Positions 24,573-35,974 of a stretch of 64,000 nt of DNA are shown here, piece by piece. Position 1 is the stretch's first letter. The number at the start of each line of letters is the position of its first letter. Under the pieces are notes generated by a model. The model did no database searches. It worked only from the letters and a program-made list of their open reading frames with translations, and had not been told where the DNA came from. The stretch lies in NCBI RefSeq assembly GCF_017569925.1, contig NZ_CP050854.1, forward strand, positions 4,588,001-4,652,000, written 5' to 3'. Position numbers and translations under genes: made by a program. Source of the stretch: Brenneria izadpanahii. GTDB taxonomy: Bacteria; Pseudomonadota; Gammaproteobacteria; Enterobacterales; Enterobacteriaceae.

Positions 24573-25088
24573 ATGAGCATTACATTCGCTGCGCTCTGGA
24601 GCACACATCCAGAAATTAACGGGGATGAGGCCCCTTGTCGGCGTAAAGATGGACATAAGGCTTTTGATGACCAGTGCGCCATTAGGTTAGGAACCGCATT
24701 AGCGCGCTGCGGGTATGATGTGACTAAACTTCACGCGGAATTTTGCTGGCTGCATCCCAAACAGCAAGGGCATATCTTGCGCGCGGAAGAACTGGCAAAC
24801 GCACTCAAGCGGACTTCCATTCCCGGTTTATTTCCGGCGATTAAAGTTGACGTTAATAATTTTCAAAAAGCACTCAAGAACCAGACTGGTATCATTTTCT
24901 TTAAAGACTTTTGGCGACGGGGTAATGAATCATTTTCCAATAGATCAGGTGACCACATTGACCTATGGAATGGCACCAGATTGACAACAAAATTAAGCTA
25001 CCTGCGCATACAATGGGGAGTCAGTATAGAAGGAATCGCATCCGACTTCTTTGACTCAAAAGAAATCTGGTTTTGGAAGGTGATTTGA
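24573..25088 (+). CDS. Type VI secretion amidase effector, Tae4-like
   Basis: 171 residues from the ATG of MSITFAALWSTHPEINGDEAPC, with GGGA upstream; Tae4 proteins begin in this manner, so the longer frame is not preferred. Core DDQCAIRLGTAL gives the catalytic Cys35 and RSGDHIDLW gives His128 (Asp130 nearby); WLHPKQQGHILRAEELANAL between them is a Tae4 block. Tae4 enzymes cut the gamma-D-Glu-mDAP bond of peptidoglycan in rival cells. No T6SS structural or vgrG gene is nearby: an orphan cargo gene. The membrane protein that follows, 2 nt after its stop, may be its immunity partner. Confidence 0.8.
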   Translation: MSITFAALWSTHPEINGDEAPCRRKDGHKAFDDQCAIRLGTALARCGYDVTKLHAEFCWLHPKQQGHILRAEELANALKRTSIPGLFPAIKVDVNNFQKALKNQTGIIFFKDFWRRGNESFSNRSGDHIDLWNGTRLTTKLSYLRIQWGVSIEGIASDFFDSKEIWFWKVI

Positions 25089-25090
25089 AA

Positions 25091-25474
25091 ATGAAGAAAT
25101 TTATTTCCTGCTTGATACCAGCCCTGATTGCTCCCGGAATTTTAATATATAGTCTCTCTTTTTCTGCGTCACAATATGGCCCGTTTTTTGATAGTAATGA
25201 CAAAATGGAATCTAACTTGTTAGCTGTTCTTGTAACTGCAATTTTCCTTTTTATTATTTACGGTGTTATGAGTTATCGTATTATTTCACCTGCATCTAAA
25301 AGCATTCTTCTCTCTATTGCCGGCATGATAATAGCTGGCGCTATTTTTGTATTTCTTGTTGGTTTTGTTCTTAGTGATTCTTTAAAAACTCAGTTTGGTT
25401 TTGCAATAATTATTTTTGATGCTTTGATGATAGCCATTGGTGGTTTATTACCCATTAAAATATTCTCTTCCTAA
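25091..25474 (+). CDS. Small four-helix membrane protein, possible immunity to the amidase
   Basis: 127 residues with four predicted membrane helices (about 5 to 25, 44 to 64, 73 to 96 and 101 to 122). It starts 2 nt after the amidase stop, with GGAAGG upstream, so it is in the same operon. Known Tai4 immunity proteins are soluble periplasmic dimers; this one is not of that kind. It may be a different sort of immunity protein or an unrelated small membrane protein. Confidence 0.55.
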   Translation: MKKFISCLIPALIAPGILIYSLSFSASQYGPFFDSNDKMESNLLAVLVTAIFLFIIYGVMSYRIISPASKSILLSIAGMIIAGAIFVFLVGFVLSDSLKTQFGFAIIIFDALMIAIGGLLPIKIFSS

Positions 25475-25489
25475 AACCCCATAAAAAGA

Positions 25490-25698
25490 ATGCAATTACT
25501 AAGTTTTATTTTATGCGGCACGGTGTTAGTCGGCATTATTATGTTTATTTTATTTCCACCTGTTACTTTGCCGGGTCAATATATGGCGAAGATCAAATAT
25601 CACTGAGTGCTGCAACATTCTTCATCGGTATGTTTTTATGTATTGTAGGGGGAGGAATTATTGGCGGATTATTTGGCCGATATAAGCTGAAAGGTTAA
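25490..25698 (+). pseudogene. Two-helix membrane protein broken by a frameshift
   Basis: Frame one starts at ATG 25490 and gives a membrane helix (MQLLSFILCGTVLVGIIMF, then PPVTLPGQYM) before stopping at 25606. A second frame continues from there with GEDQISLSAATFFIGMFLCIVGGG and a second helix, ending RYKLKG at 25698. Joining near 25590 gives a coherent two-helix protein of about 69 residues. Alternatively the second frame alone (from ATG 25513) is a 61-residue protein, but its N-terminal half is less protein-like. Confidence 0.45.
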
Positions 25699-25709
25699 TT
25701 GAGGCAGGC

Positions 25710-25877
25710 ATGGGAAGCGTTATCAAAATTTGGCATTCGGCGTTGCTGCTGGCCGGGGTGGCGGCACTTCTCATCCATCCCGGCACGCTTGGCGGAAGTG
25801 CGCTATCGCTGATGATGGTGCAATTAGCGCACGGTGACGGGCAGCACTTCCACCGTCGGTACGGGAAACGATTGTGA
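25710..25877 (+). CDS. Hypothetical 55-aa protein
   Basis: 55 residues (MGSVIKIWHSALLLAGVAALLIH...) with one hydrophobic segment and GAGG 8 nt before the ATG. It overlaps the end of the protease gene convergently by 54 nt. It could be a small membrane protein or a chance frame. Confidence 0.25.
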   Translation: MGSVIKIWHSALLLAGVAALLIHPGTLGGSALSLMMVQLAHGDGQHFHRRYGKRL

Positions 25878-26783
25878 ATTCGTTGCGATGATAGCGCGCA
25901 TGACGGTGGGGATATCGCTTCTTTTCATGCGAAACTCGCCAAGATTGGGATCAAACAGCTTTACCCGGCTGCCATCCGAATGCGCCGCAATGACGTGGCC
26001 GCTAGCGGAGTGAGACATATCCCGCCCAAACAGGATCAGCTTTGAACCTCGGTCAAACAGGCTTTCAGACAGCCGCTGCATAGCCTCGCCTTCATCCGTC
26101 ATGACATCCACCGTATCCGCAGATGCCGAATGAGGAATAATGCCTAATCTCCGCACCGTCTCATGCATAGGGTCTTCCTCCTCATTGGCATGGAACCGGT
26201 TTTCGTAGTCACGTTGTAAATCAATGACCTCCGGCGTCCTATCCGCAAGGCGATGCATACGGCTACCGGCGCTGCTTTCACGGCTGTTCACATCGTTTAA
26301 CCACAGCGCGCTATAGATGACGCAAGCCCCTGGATGGTCCGGCTCATGCTCTTCAAGCGCGCCGTTCTGGTCGAAATCGGCCACCCGGAGAGACGACCAT
26401 CCCGCGCCTACGCCGCTGGATAGCTGTTCCTCACGGTTGGAGGACGAAGCGCACAGCCCATGCATCAACGCGCCTTGCCAGTTTTTTAGGCCGCTATATA
26501 GCGGCTGGTGCGGAAAACGTCCGGGCGCCATGTTTTTTTGGGCTGACGCATGCTGAGTGAACGCTTGCTCCAGCAATTTACGGCTTGAACTGTCCAGACG
26601 ATCATGAAGCGCGGCCATATGGGATCTGAATTGGTCGCGGCTGCCGAAGCGCTGGGATGCCAGCCAAGTTCTGGCTTCATCAAATGTGGCGAACCGCAGG
26701 GCGTCTTTTGATGCCGGAACGTCTTGCCCCGGCTGTAGCGATTGAGGGCTAATGCCAATAGCCCGAATGCTTTGCGTTTCCAT
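25824..26783 (-). CDS. Putative type III effector, C58 (YopT/AvrPphB-like) cysteine protease
   Basis: 319 residues; ATG 26783 with AAGGA upstream (a TTG just before it is in frame). Triad of family C58: Cys154 in HPGACVIYSALWL, His263 in SASGHVIAAHSDG, Asp278 in RVKLFDPNLGEFRM. The spacings (109 and 15) match YopT/HopN1/AvrPphB (110 to 120 and 15 to 16), and FDPNLGEF is a C58 signature. Such effectors cleave host kinases or GTPases. The first 60 residues are Ser/Gln-rich and lack a Sec signal, as for type III export. A perfect hrp box about 200 nt upstream supports HrpL control. Precise effector family not assigned. Confidence 0.75.
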   Translation of the reverse strand: METQSIRAIGISPQSLQPGQDVPASKDALRFATFDEARTWLASQRFGSRDQFRSHMAALHDRLDSSSRKLLEQAFTQHASAQKNMAPGRFPHQPLYSGLKNWQGALMHGLCASSSNREEQLSSGVGAGWSSLRVADFDQNGALEEHEPDHPGACVIYSALWLNDVNSRESSAGSRMHRLADRTPEVIDLQRDYENRFHANEEEDPMHETVRRLGIIPHSASADTVDVMTDEGEAMQRLSESLFDRGSKLILFGRDMSHSASGHVIAAHSDGSRVKLFDPNLGEFRMKRSDIPTVMRAIIATNSQSFPVPTVEVLPVTVR

Positions 26784-26984
26784 CAATATTTCATCCTTCT
26801 ATGCGCAGAAATTTCAAATGCCAGGCGCTGGAAAGCGAAGAGAGGGTAAGTAAGGGAGACCAACGCGCCTGAACCTGAAAGATGGCGGCTATGCAAAATG
26901 CGTGGCGATTCCACGCGCAAACCGTGTCGTAACCGAAACTGTCGTCATGTTCGCAATAAGTTGCGAAACGGGAGTGGTCATGAT

Positions 26985-27012
26985 TGAGTGGCCGAACCGA
27001 TAAATAGGTTCC
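26985..27012 (-). promoter_or_regulatory. hrp box (HrpL-dependent promoter)
   Basis: On the minus strand GGAACC, 15 nt, CCACTCA: an exact match to the consensus GGAACC-N15/16-CCACNNA read by the ECF sigma factor HrpL. It points to the C58 protease gene, with a leader of about 190 nt that holds no convincing gene. Confidence 0.85.
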
Positions 27013-27085
27013 ATTGCTAACGTCTGCCAGCGCGGGCGTTTCCCCTTTCGGCTATTCAAAACCCGACGTCGAATGCGCTAATTGT

Positions 27086-27101
27086 TGTGACAAAAATCAC
27101 A
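27086..27101 (+). promoter_or_regulatory. CRP site upstream of the 6-phospho-beta-glucosidase
   Basis: TGTGACAAAAATCACA: both half-sites perfect, 6-nt spacer. A -10-like TATAGT at 27140 to 27145 would place the start about 58 nt from its centre, a class I distance. Confidence 0.8.
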
Positions 27102-27154
27102 TAAACAAAGGATGGCATTGCCGCAGACGACCAGGATCGTATAGTGTCCCTCTA

Positions 27155-27230
27155 TGACGTTACCGCGACACGCGGGCGAGACTTGGGCAAAGGTGAGTGA
27201 ATTACACTCTCTTTTGCCCAAGTTTTTTTT
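27155..27230 (+). promoter_or_regulatory. BglG-type antiterminator (RAT) and terminator before bglA
   Basis: RAT-like sequence 27155 to 27183 (TGACGTTACC ... GGGCGAGAC) overlaps the first arm of a terminator: ACTTGGGCAAA / TTTGCCCAAGT (27181 to 27222) with a T-tract to 27231. It shares GACG-ACC-GGCGAGAC with the RAT before bglF. BglG binding would stabilise the RAT hairpin and let transcription enter the glucosidase gene when beta-glucosides are present. Confidence 0.85.
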
Positions 27231-27308
27231 TGCCTGCTATCCGGCATCGATGCGTAATTTCTGGGGAGCAGTTCCCCAGCGTTACGCGGCTGCAATGACA
27301 TTGAGTAA

Positions 27309-28709
<1,401 letters not shown>

Positions 28710-28824
28710 TCATCGGCCGGATAACCCATGAGCGCCGCGTTTACGCAGCGCTCGTCAACGGTAAGAAGCCAATCAGCGCACAGGTTATGCTCCGCCGTGC
28801 GCTTTCACCGCCCTATCTCCGTAT

Positions 28825-30288
28825 TCACTGCGCCGCAGGCAACACCGTAACAATCGCCCGCCGGTAAGACGTTAATGCCGGAGAGCCATTGTCCCGGCCT
28901 TCCAGAATAATGTGAAACGGCGTAGCGACTTTGACGTCCGGCGCGGTAAAACGGGTTTCCCCGCCTTCGCTATGAGACAGCTCAATCCCCGGCCCAAAAT
29001 GAAGGCCCAGCGCCGTTGCCGTCGGTTCTTTATATTGCCACCAATGATACGTCACCCGATCGCCGTCAATATCGCCGGAACCCTGAGCCGATAGTTTCAC
29101 CAGCTCGCCGGATTTCACCTGCCAGGACACAATCTGCGCGCCCGGCTTGCCATTGAGCACCAGATTCGGATTATGGTTCGCCTTCTTCACCTCTCCGGTC
29201 AGCGTCCAGTCCATTCGGGCGGCGAAGTCGTTCTGGAAAGCATCGCGCCACCGCCAAATCGTCGCTGGCGCCGTGCGGTATTTTTTCCCGTCGACGCCGA
29301 TAACCTCATCCGATGTACTGACGCGCAGTCCGCCTGCGTCATCCGGCGCGATAGCGCCATAGCGCCCTCCCCAACCGCCATATTCCGGATGCTCCGGGTC
29401 GCCAAGCCCGTTACGCAGCAAATAGAGGAATGATGGCGAATCGCCCTCCATCGAATACTCCACCGCCGGATAGACCGCGCCCAAAGGCCCTTTCCGCCGG
29501 ATGTTCTCCTGCAGCCAATCGTTATTCACCTTGCTCATATCGCCGCCAACCGCGCGCGCTGAAGACATACCGATCCAGGTAGACAAGAAATACTCATTCC
29601 AGGCGTGAATACTGGTGATGTAACGCAGCTGCGGAAAATTTCCTCGGATCCAGGCGCCGGTATTATCCTGATCGGAAATGGCATAAACACGAATTTTACT
29701 AATGAAAGCATCAACCTCTGCCGGCGTCCGGCGGGCTTTCACATCATACAGCGCCTGCGCCAGATCGACTCCGCCGCCCCATAGGGTAATCCACAAAGGG
29801 CGAGCGTCCTGTTTATCGGCGGCCTGAATGATCAGTTCCGATGCCTCTGTCGATTTGCCATCGCCGACATGCGCCATGCCGAATCCCGCTCGCCCGCTGC
29901 GAACAACATTCCGTAACGCCTGAGCGGAAGGATATCCTTGCGCGTGTTTTTGCAGATTGGGCAACACACGCTGGTAGGCGTCAATCCGTTCAAGGATCAT
30001 CGGCGTATTGACCTTATCGCGTAGCCAGGTTGAGGTTGTCGCCACAATGCCTTCTACATCAAATTCATTGCTGTACACCAAAAACCGTACCAGGGATTGG
30101 GAGTCATCCGGCTCGTTACCAATATCGCTCAGAATCAATATACGCGTTTTTTCTACGTCCGCCGTAACCGGCGCAGCGCCCTTCTCCGTTACGGCGGCGG
30201 TTTGCGCAATAGATAATGCGGGGCCATACGCCGCCAGCAGACAGGCGCTCAATGAAATTGATTTAATATATTTGGCTGATAAAAACAT
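28825..30288 (-). CDS. Secreted DUF1593 (nucleoside-hydrolase-like) protein
   Basis: 487 residues from the ATG preceded by AGGAGG (a longer frame upstream is unlikely). Signal peptide about 1 to 30 (ISLSACLLAAYGPALSIAQT). The DUF1593 domain about 45 to 330 has the nucleoside-hydrolase-like opening RILILSDIGNEPDDSQSLVRFLVYSNEFDVEGIVATTS (Asp cluster GNEPDD), followed by a beta-sandwich C-terminal domain about 390 to 487. Such proteins occur with carbohydrate-use genes, but their reaction is not established. It follows the porin gene by 13 nt, so it belongs to the bgl unit, where a glucosidase gene stands in E. coli. Confidence 0.75.
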   Translation of the reverse strand: MFLSAKYIKSISLSACLLAAYGPALSIAQTAAVTEKGAAPVTADVEKTRILILSDIGNEPDDSQSLVRFLVYSNEFDVEGIVATTSTWLRDKVNTPMILERIDAYQRVLPNLQKHAQGYPSAQALRNVVRSGRAGFGMAHVGDGKSTEASELIIQAADKQDARPLWITLWGGGVDLAQALYDVKARRTPAEVDAFISKIRVYAISDQDNTGAWIRGNFPQLRYITSIHAWNEYFLSTWIGMSSARAVGGDMSKVNNDWLQENIRRKGPLGAVYPAVEYSMEGDSPSFLYLLRNGLGDPEHPEYGGWGGRYGAIAPDDAGGLRVSTSDEVIGVDGKKYRTAPATIWRWRDAFQNDFAARMDWTLTGEVKKANHNPNLVLNGKPGAQIVSWQVKSGELVKLSAQGSGDIDGDRVTYHWWQYKEPTATALGLHFGPGIELSHSEGGETRFTAPDVKVATPFHIILEGRDNGSPALTSYRRAIVTVLPAAQ

Positions 30289-30301
30289 GTTTTCCTCCTT
30301 A

Positions 30302-31987
<1,686 letters not shown>

Positions 31988-32007
31988 TCACCATTCATTT
32001 CCCCAGA

Positions 32008-32090
32008 TTAAAAAAAAACCTGCCCAGCAGGATGAAAAACAATTTTCATCTTGCAAGACAGGTTTCGCCTGAATTAAATCAGTCACGTCC
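32008..32090 (-). promoter_or_regulatory. BglG-type antiterminator (RAT) and terminator before the porin
   Basis: On the minus strand a RAT-like sequence (32090 to 32061: GGACGTGACTG ... CAGGCGAAACC) runs into a terminator with stem ACCTG...GATGAAAA / TTTTCATC...CAGGT (32063 to 32018) and a T-tract to 32008. Very close to the E. coli bgl RAT. Allows separate induction of porin and DUF1593 genes by BglG. Confidence 0.85.
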
Positions 32091-32188
32091 TATTTATAAT
32101 CACTATAATTTAAACCAGCTTATTAATTCAACTTTTGAAACATTGAAGTGTGAACAACATCACCGGCGAAACGCAATAAAATATCTCA

Positions 32189-33022
32189 TTATTCATTACG
32201 ATTTAGTCGATTGATATGAATAGTCAAAAACATAACTTCATCAGTCGTCAATTGGCACTGATAATGTTGCTCTATATAATGATAAACTCTCATTGCGCAA
32301 GCATAAGACACTTTCATTAATTCTTTTATACCGTAATAAATGCTATCATCGGCATGGCTTACCACGTTACGATTAAATAATCGCAACGCAAAAAACTTTA
32401 AATGGGTAATAAATCGCTGATAATCGATAGAGCTTTCATCATACTTGATATTCAGGTCATATTTTACAATCGTCAAAATATCCTTAATAAAGGTCGCGCT
32501 TTGCATAGTGCTTTGCATATCGCAGTTATTTATCGCATTAAACAGATGCAATGCAATAAATCCCGCCTCATCATCCGGTAAACGAACTTGCAGTTTTTCT
32601 TCAATAATATCCAGCGCGTCTAATCCGATAGAAAACTCTTTCGGGTAGAAAAGTTTAACCTCCCACAGTAATTGATTATGAATTCTCATCCCTTCTTTAT
32701 GGCGTTTGACCGCAAAGTTAATATGGTCGCTCAAGGCCAGAAACAAGGTATCCTGTAGTTCAGCGTTCAATACATTACGCGCCAGCGTAACGATCCGCTC
32801 GGTAATATCCAGATAAACGGGCGGGATTTCCGCCAGAATTTCTGCGAAAAAGTCATTCAATCCGCCGCTGGTTTTGAGAAAACGGCTTTCAACCTTTTCT
32901 TCATCCACCCAATCGCCATTCTTCTTGCCAAAACCGATGCCGCACCCTAGCGCTACACACTCTTTCCCCTTATCCGTCACCACCAGCACCGCATTGTTAC
33001 TTAATATTTTGTTTATTTTCAT
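32189..33022 (-). CDS. bglG: BglG/LicT-family transcriptional antiterminator
   Basis: 277 residues from MKINKILSNNAVLVV; the longer frame upstream lacks a typical CAT start. CAT RNA-binding domain about 1 to 55 (ECVALGCGIGFGKKNGD), PRD1 about 65 to 170 (LSDHINFAVKRHKEG, NQLLWEVKLFYPKEF) and PRD2 about 175 to 277 (DEAGFIALHLFNA; EVMFLTIHINRL), with regulatory histidines. In the absence of substrate BglF phosphorylates it; when active it binds RATs and prevents termination. The gene follows bglF (131 nt), the reverse of the E. coli bglG-bglF order. Confidence 0.92.
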   Translation of the reverse strand: MKINKILSNNAVLVVTDKGKECVALGCGIGFGKKNGDWVDEEKVESRFLKTSGGLNDFFAEILAEIPPVYLDITERIVTLARNVLNAELQDTLFLALSDHINFAVKRHKEGMRIHNQLLWEVKLFYPKEFSIGLDALDIIEEKLQVRLPDDEAGFIALHLFNAINNCDMQSTMQSATFIKDILTIVKYDLNIKYDESSIDYQRFITHLKFFALRLFNRNVVSHADDSIYYGIKELMKVSYACAMRVYHYIEQHYQCQLTTDEVMFLTIHINRLNRNE

Positions 33023-33153
33023 CACTACGCCCGTATGGTTGTTCCGACAAGGCAATGGCGCCGATGGTGCAGCCATTGCCCTGTTCGTATACTTCCGTCA
33101 TCCTTGCGTCTTGATTTCTCGCGATGGATAGCCATCCCCGATCTTGTGCGGCT

Positions 33154-35079
33154 TTATGCCAATGCGATGATGGTATCGCCGACTTTTTGATAACGTTCGG
33201 TGCTGAGGCTGAATATCCGATAATCATCCGCGTTAGTGACCACGATGGGCGTCACGGTGTCATAGCCGGCTTTCGCTATCTCATCGAGATCAAACTCAAG
33301 CAGCAGCTGGCCTTTTCTCACCTCATCGCCCTCTGCGACCCGCATGTGGTAATGCTTGCCTGCCAACTGCACCGTATCGATACCGACGTGAATCAGGATT
33401 TCGGCGCCGGCCATTGAGCGGATGCCAATAGCGTGACTGCTGGCGAACGTGCTGACGATTCGCCCGTCAACCGGCGAATAGATGCGCCCTTCCTGCGGCC
33501 GGACGGCGATCCCCGCCCCAACGACGCCGGAGGAAAACACTTTATCATTCACGTCCTCCAGCGGGATCAGTTCGCCTTCCGCCGGGGAACCAATCCGTTC
33601 GCCGGAGGCGGGCACATCCTTCAGATCCACGGCGGCGGCCTGCGCTCCGCCGGATGCGGCTGGTGATGCCGAAGACGCGGGGGAAGAAGATGAAGGCGCG
33701 GCAGACGGCGTTGGCGTAGCTGGCTGCGCGTTCGGTTCATCAAATCCGACCAGCATGGTTAAAACCAGACTGGCGACAAAAGCGATGACGCAGCCGATGA
33801 TAAAGCCCAGAAAACCTTCACCGTAGAAGATAGGCAGCGTCAGCAATCCGGGCATTCCCATGGAGATCGCCGAACTTTTCGCATAGCCCGCCACCGCGCC
33901 GCCCATCGCCGCCGCGATCACCGCACAGACAAACGGTTTCTTCAGCTTCAATGTGACGCCGTACACGCCGGGTTCGGTGATGCCGAACAGCGAGGCGATA
34001 AACGTGCTGCCCGCCAGCGCTTTGAGCTTTTTATCCTTGGTGCGCAGCATCACTCCCAACAACGCGCCGGACTGGGCAAAAACAGATGGACTGGACGCGG
34101 CTTTGAGATAGCTCTGTCCCATTACGGAAATATCGTTGATAAAGACGGTGACGAATCCCCAGTGCACCCCAAAAATCACCAGAATCTGCCACGCGGCGGC
34201 AATCAGCGCGCCGGCGAGAATCGGGTTGAAGCTATAAATGCTCACGAACAGCGAGGCGATGACTTCGCTGGCCGAGATACCGATCGGCCCGATGGTCATC
34301 AGCGTTAACGGCACCATCAGAACCAAAAGGAAGAACGGCGTCAGAATATTACGAACGCTTTCATGAATATGACGATTCAGGAAACGTTCGATACAGGACA
34401 TCAGCCACACGCTGAAAATAATCGGGATCACCGATGAGGTATATTTCATCATGATCACGGGCAAGCCAAAGAAAGTGACGGGTTCGCCGGCATCGAACAA
34501 TCCCTGAATCGTAGGGTAAATCAACGCGCCGGCAACCGATACCGCCACAAAGATATTGGTTTCAAATTTACGCGCGGCGGTGATGGCTAACAGCATCGGC
34601 AGGAAGTAGAACAAACTGTCGGAAGCCGCATGCAAAATGACATAAGTGCTTTCCTTGCTGTTCAACCAATTAAACGCTATCGCGATGGCCAGCACGCCTT
34701 TCAGTACCCCGGCCGCCGCCATCGCGCCCAGCAATGGGGTAAAGATCCCCGCAACCAAATCAATCAGCCGCCCCATGATCGAGACGTGTTTTTCCGATTC
34801 CGCCGCCGGACGTTCGCTACTGCGATCCTCAAGCAATCCTGAAATCGAGCCAAAAGCGCGATAGACCTCCGGCACCCGGTTACCAATGACCACCTGCAAC
34901 TGCCCTGAACCGTTGACCACCGTAATGACGCCGTCCAACGCCTCCAACGCGGCCAAATCCACCCTGGCGTTATCCACGATCTTAAAGCGCAAGCGTGTTG
35001 CACAATGAACCAAAGTGGAAACGTTCGCCTCTCCTCCGACCAACTTCAAAATATTTTCTGCTAGCGCGTTGCTATTCAT
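33154..35079 (-). CDS. bglF: PTS beta-glucoside permease EIIBCA
   Basis: 641 residues. EIIB about 1 to 85 with phospho-Cys26 in LVHCATRLRF; EIIC about 105 to 450 with some ten membrane helices; an Ala/Ser/Pro-rich linker about 455 to 485; EIIA about 490 to 641 with phospho-His in AEILIHVGIDTV. Imports and phosphorylates aryl-beta-glucosides and sets the activity of BglG. The linker is unusually long and simple for BglF. Expression is controlled by the RAT/terminator and a CRP site upstream. Confidence 0.92.
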   Translation of the reverse strand: MNSNALAENILKLVGGEANVSTLVHCATRLRFKIVDNARVDLAALEALDGVITVVNGSGQLQVVIGNRVPEVYRAFGSISGLLEDRSSERPAAESEKHVSIMGRLIDLVAGIFTPLLGAMAAAGVLKGVLAIAIAFNWLNSKESTYVILHAASDSLFYFLPMLLAITAARKFETNIFVAVSVAGALIYPTIQGLFDAGEPVTFFGLPVIMMKYTSSVIPIIFSVWLMSCIERFLNRHIHESVRNILTPFFLLVLMVPLTLMTIGPIGISASEVIASLFVSIYSFNPILAGALIAAAWQILVIFGVHWGFVTVFINDISVMGQSYLKAASSPSVFAQSGALLGVMLRTKDKKLKALAGSTFIASLFGITEPGVYGVTLKLKKPFVCAVIAAAMGGAVAGYAKSSAISMGMPGLLTLPIFYGEGFLGFIIGCVIAFVASLVLTMLVGFDEPNAQPATPTPSAAPSSSSPASSASPAASGGAQAAAVDLKDVPASGERIGSPAEGELIPLEDVNDKVFSSGVVGAGIAVRPQEGRIYSPVDGRIVSTFASSHAIGIRSMAGAEILIHVGIDTVQLAGKHYHMRVAEGDEVRKGQLLLEFDLDEIAKAGYDTVTPIVVTNADDYRIFSLSTERYQKVGDTIIALA

Positions 35080-35159
35080 AATGACACTTCCCGTTTCGTA
35101 AATGGCTGCAATTGTCTACAACCCACATCACCTTGCTTGCGTCCGCTGGCCAGCAGAAA

Positions 35160-35241
35160 AAAAGCAAAAAAAAACCTGGATAAAGCAGTGTGTGGCACAC
35201 TGTTTTATCCAGGTCTCGCCCAGAAAATTCTGGTGGCGTCC
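35160..35241 (-). promoter_or_regulatory. BglG-type antiterminator (RAT) and terminator before bglF
   Basis: On the minus strand the RAT (35241 to 35212: GGACGCCACC ... GGGCGAGACC) overlaps a strong terminator stem ACCTGGATAAAACAGTGTG / CACACTGCTTTATCCAGGT (35214 to 35174) followed by nine T. Regulates entry into bglF-bglG. Confidence 0.88.
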
Positions 35242-35295
35242 TATGCGCTATTTCTAACAAGCTAATGTAGAGAAAGCTACTGTTACGTTTTATTT

Positions 35296-35311
35296 TGTGA
35301 AAAACATCACT
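35296..35311 (-). promoter_or_regulatory. CRP site upstream of bglF
   Basis: TGTGAAAAACATCACT read on the plus strand: nine of ten consensus half-site bases with the right 6-nt spacer, 55 nt upstream of the RAT. Confidence 0.65.
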
Positions 35312-35448
35312 AAATTTTTCTTACGCGCGAACCATCAGTCAGCCTGGAGCCGGACGTTCCCCGCCCGATCGGAACCATAACATTACGCCTAACCAACGAT
35401 TACCGGCGCCGCTTTTATGCGGCGGCGCCGTCATCAAATAAGGCATGG

Positions 35449-35811
35449 CTACGGCTTATCGTGCTTATCCAGCCACGCCTGCATCTGGTCTATTTCCGGC
35501 TGCTGGGCCTTGATAATCGCTTCCGCCAGCTTGCGCAATTCCGGATCCTTGCCGTACTGCAATTCCGTTTTAGCCATATCAATCGCCCCTTGATGATGGG
35601 CGATCATCCCTTTGGCGAACGCCACGTCAGGATCGCTGGACAGTATTCCTTCCTGCATCTGGGCGTGCATCTGATCCATCCCCTGCATATAGGCCTGCTG
35701 CGACTCGCTTACCCCATCGGAATGATGGCCGCCGTGCGCGCCGTCAGCGGCAAAAACGGACAAGGGAGCCAGTAGGACGCCGGCAATCAAGAAATGTATT
35801 TTCGTCATCAT
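35449..35811 (-). CDS. DUF305/CopM-type periplasmic copper protein
   Basis: 120 residues: signal peptide about 1 to 22 (FLIAGVLLAPLSVFAA), then DUF305 with Met/His metal ligands (HGGHHSD, MQGMDQMHAQM, MIAHHQGAIDMAK). CopM-like proteins bind copper in the periplasm. A consensus CueR-type promoter stands directly upstream, so it is probably induced by Cu(I). ATG at 35808 is an alternative start. Confidence 0.85.
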   Translation of the reverse strand: MMTKIHFLIAGVLLAPLSVFAADGAHGGHHSDGVSESQQAYMQGMDQMHAQMQEGILSSDPDVAFAKGMIAHHQGAIDMAKTELQYGKDPELRKLAEAIIKAQQPEIDQMQAWLDKHDKP

Positions 35812-35845
35812 TACCTCTATTTCTGGCCAGTGAAATGTCCTATTA

Positions 35846-35876
35846 AAAGTAGGCCTTCCCCCAGGGGGAAGGTCAA
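35846..35876 (-). promoter_or_regulatory. CueR-type copper-responsive promoter
   Basis: Minus strand: -35 TTGACC, 19-nt spacer, -10 TACTTT. The spacer holds the palindrome CCTTCCCCCTGGGGGAAGG. The 19-nt spacing and the CCTTCC/GGAAGG dyad are those of copA/cueO promoters bound by the MerR-family regulator CueR. Confidence 0.8.
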
Positions 35877-35974
35877 GATGCGAGGGGAAAAAACAATAGA
35901 AAAACCGCCGAATCTATCCGCCGCGAAAAATTCAGCGGTAGATAAATCCGGCGGTCTTAAGGGCGTGCTATCGC

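Noticed and set aside
26784..26978. Short frame (19 codons) in the leader between the hrp box and the protease gene, as a chaperone gene
   Set aside because: Too short, no ribosome site; type III chaperones are over 100 residues.
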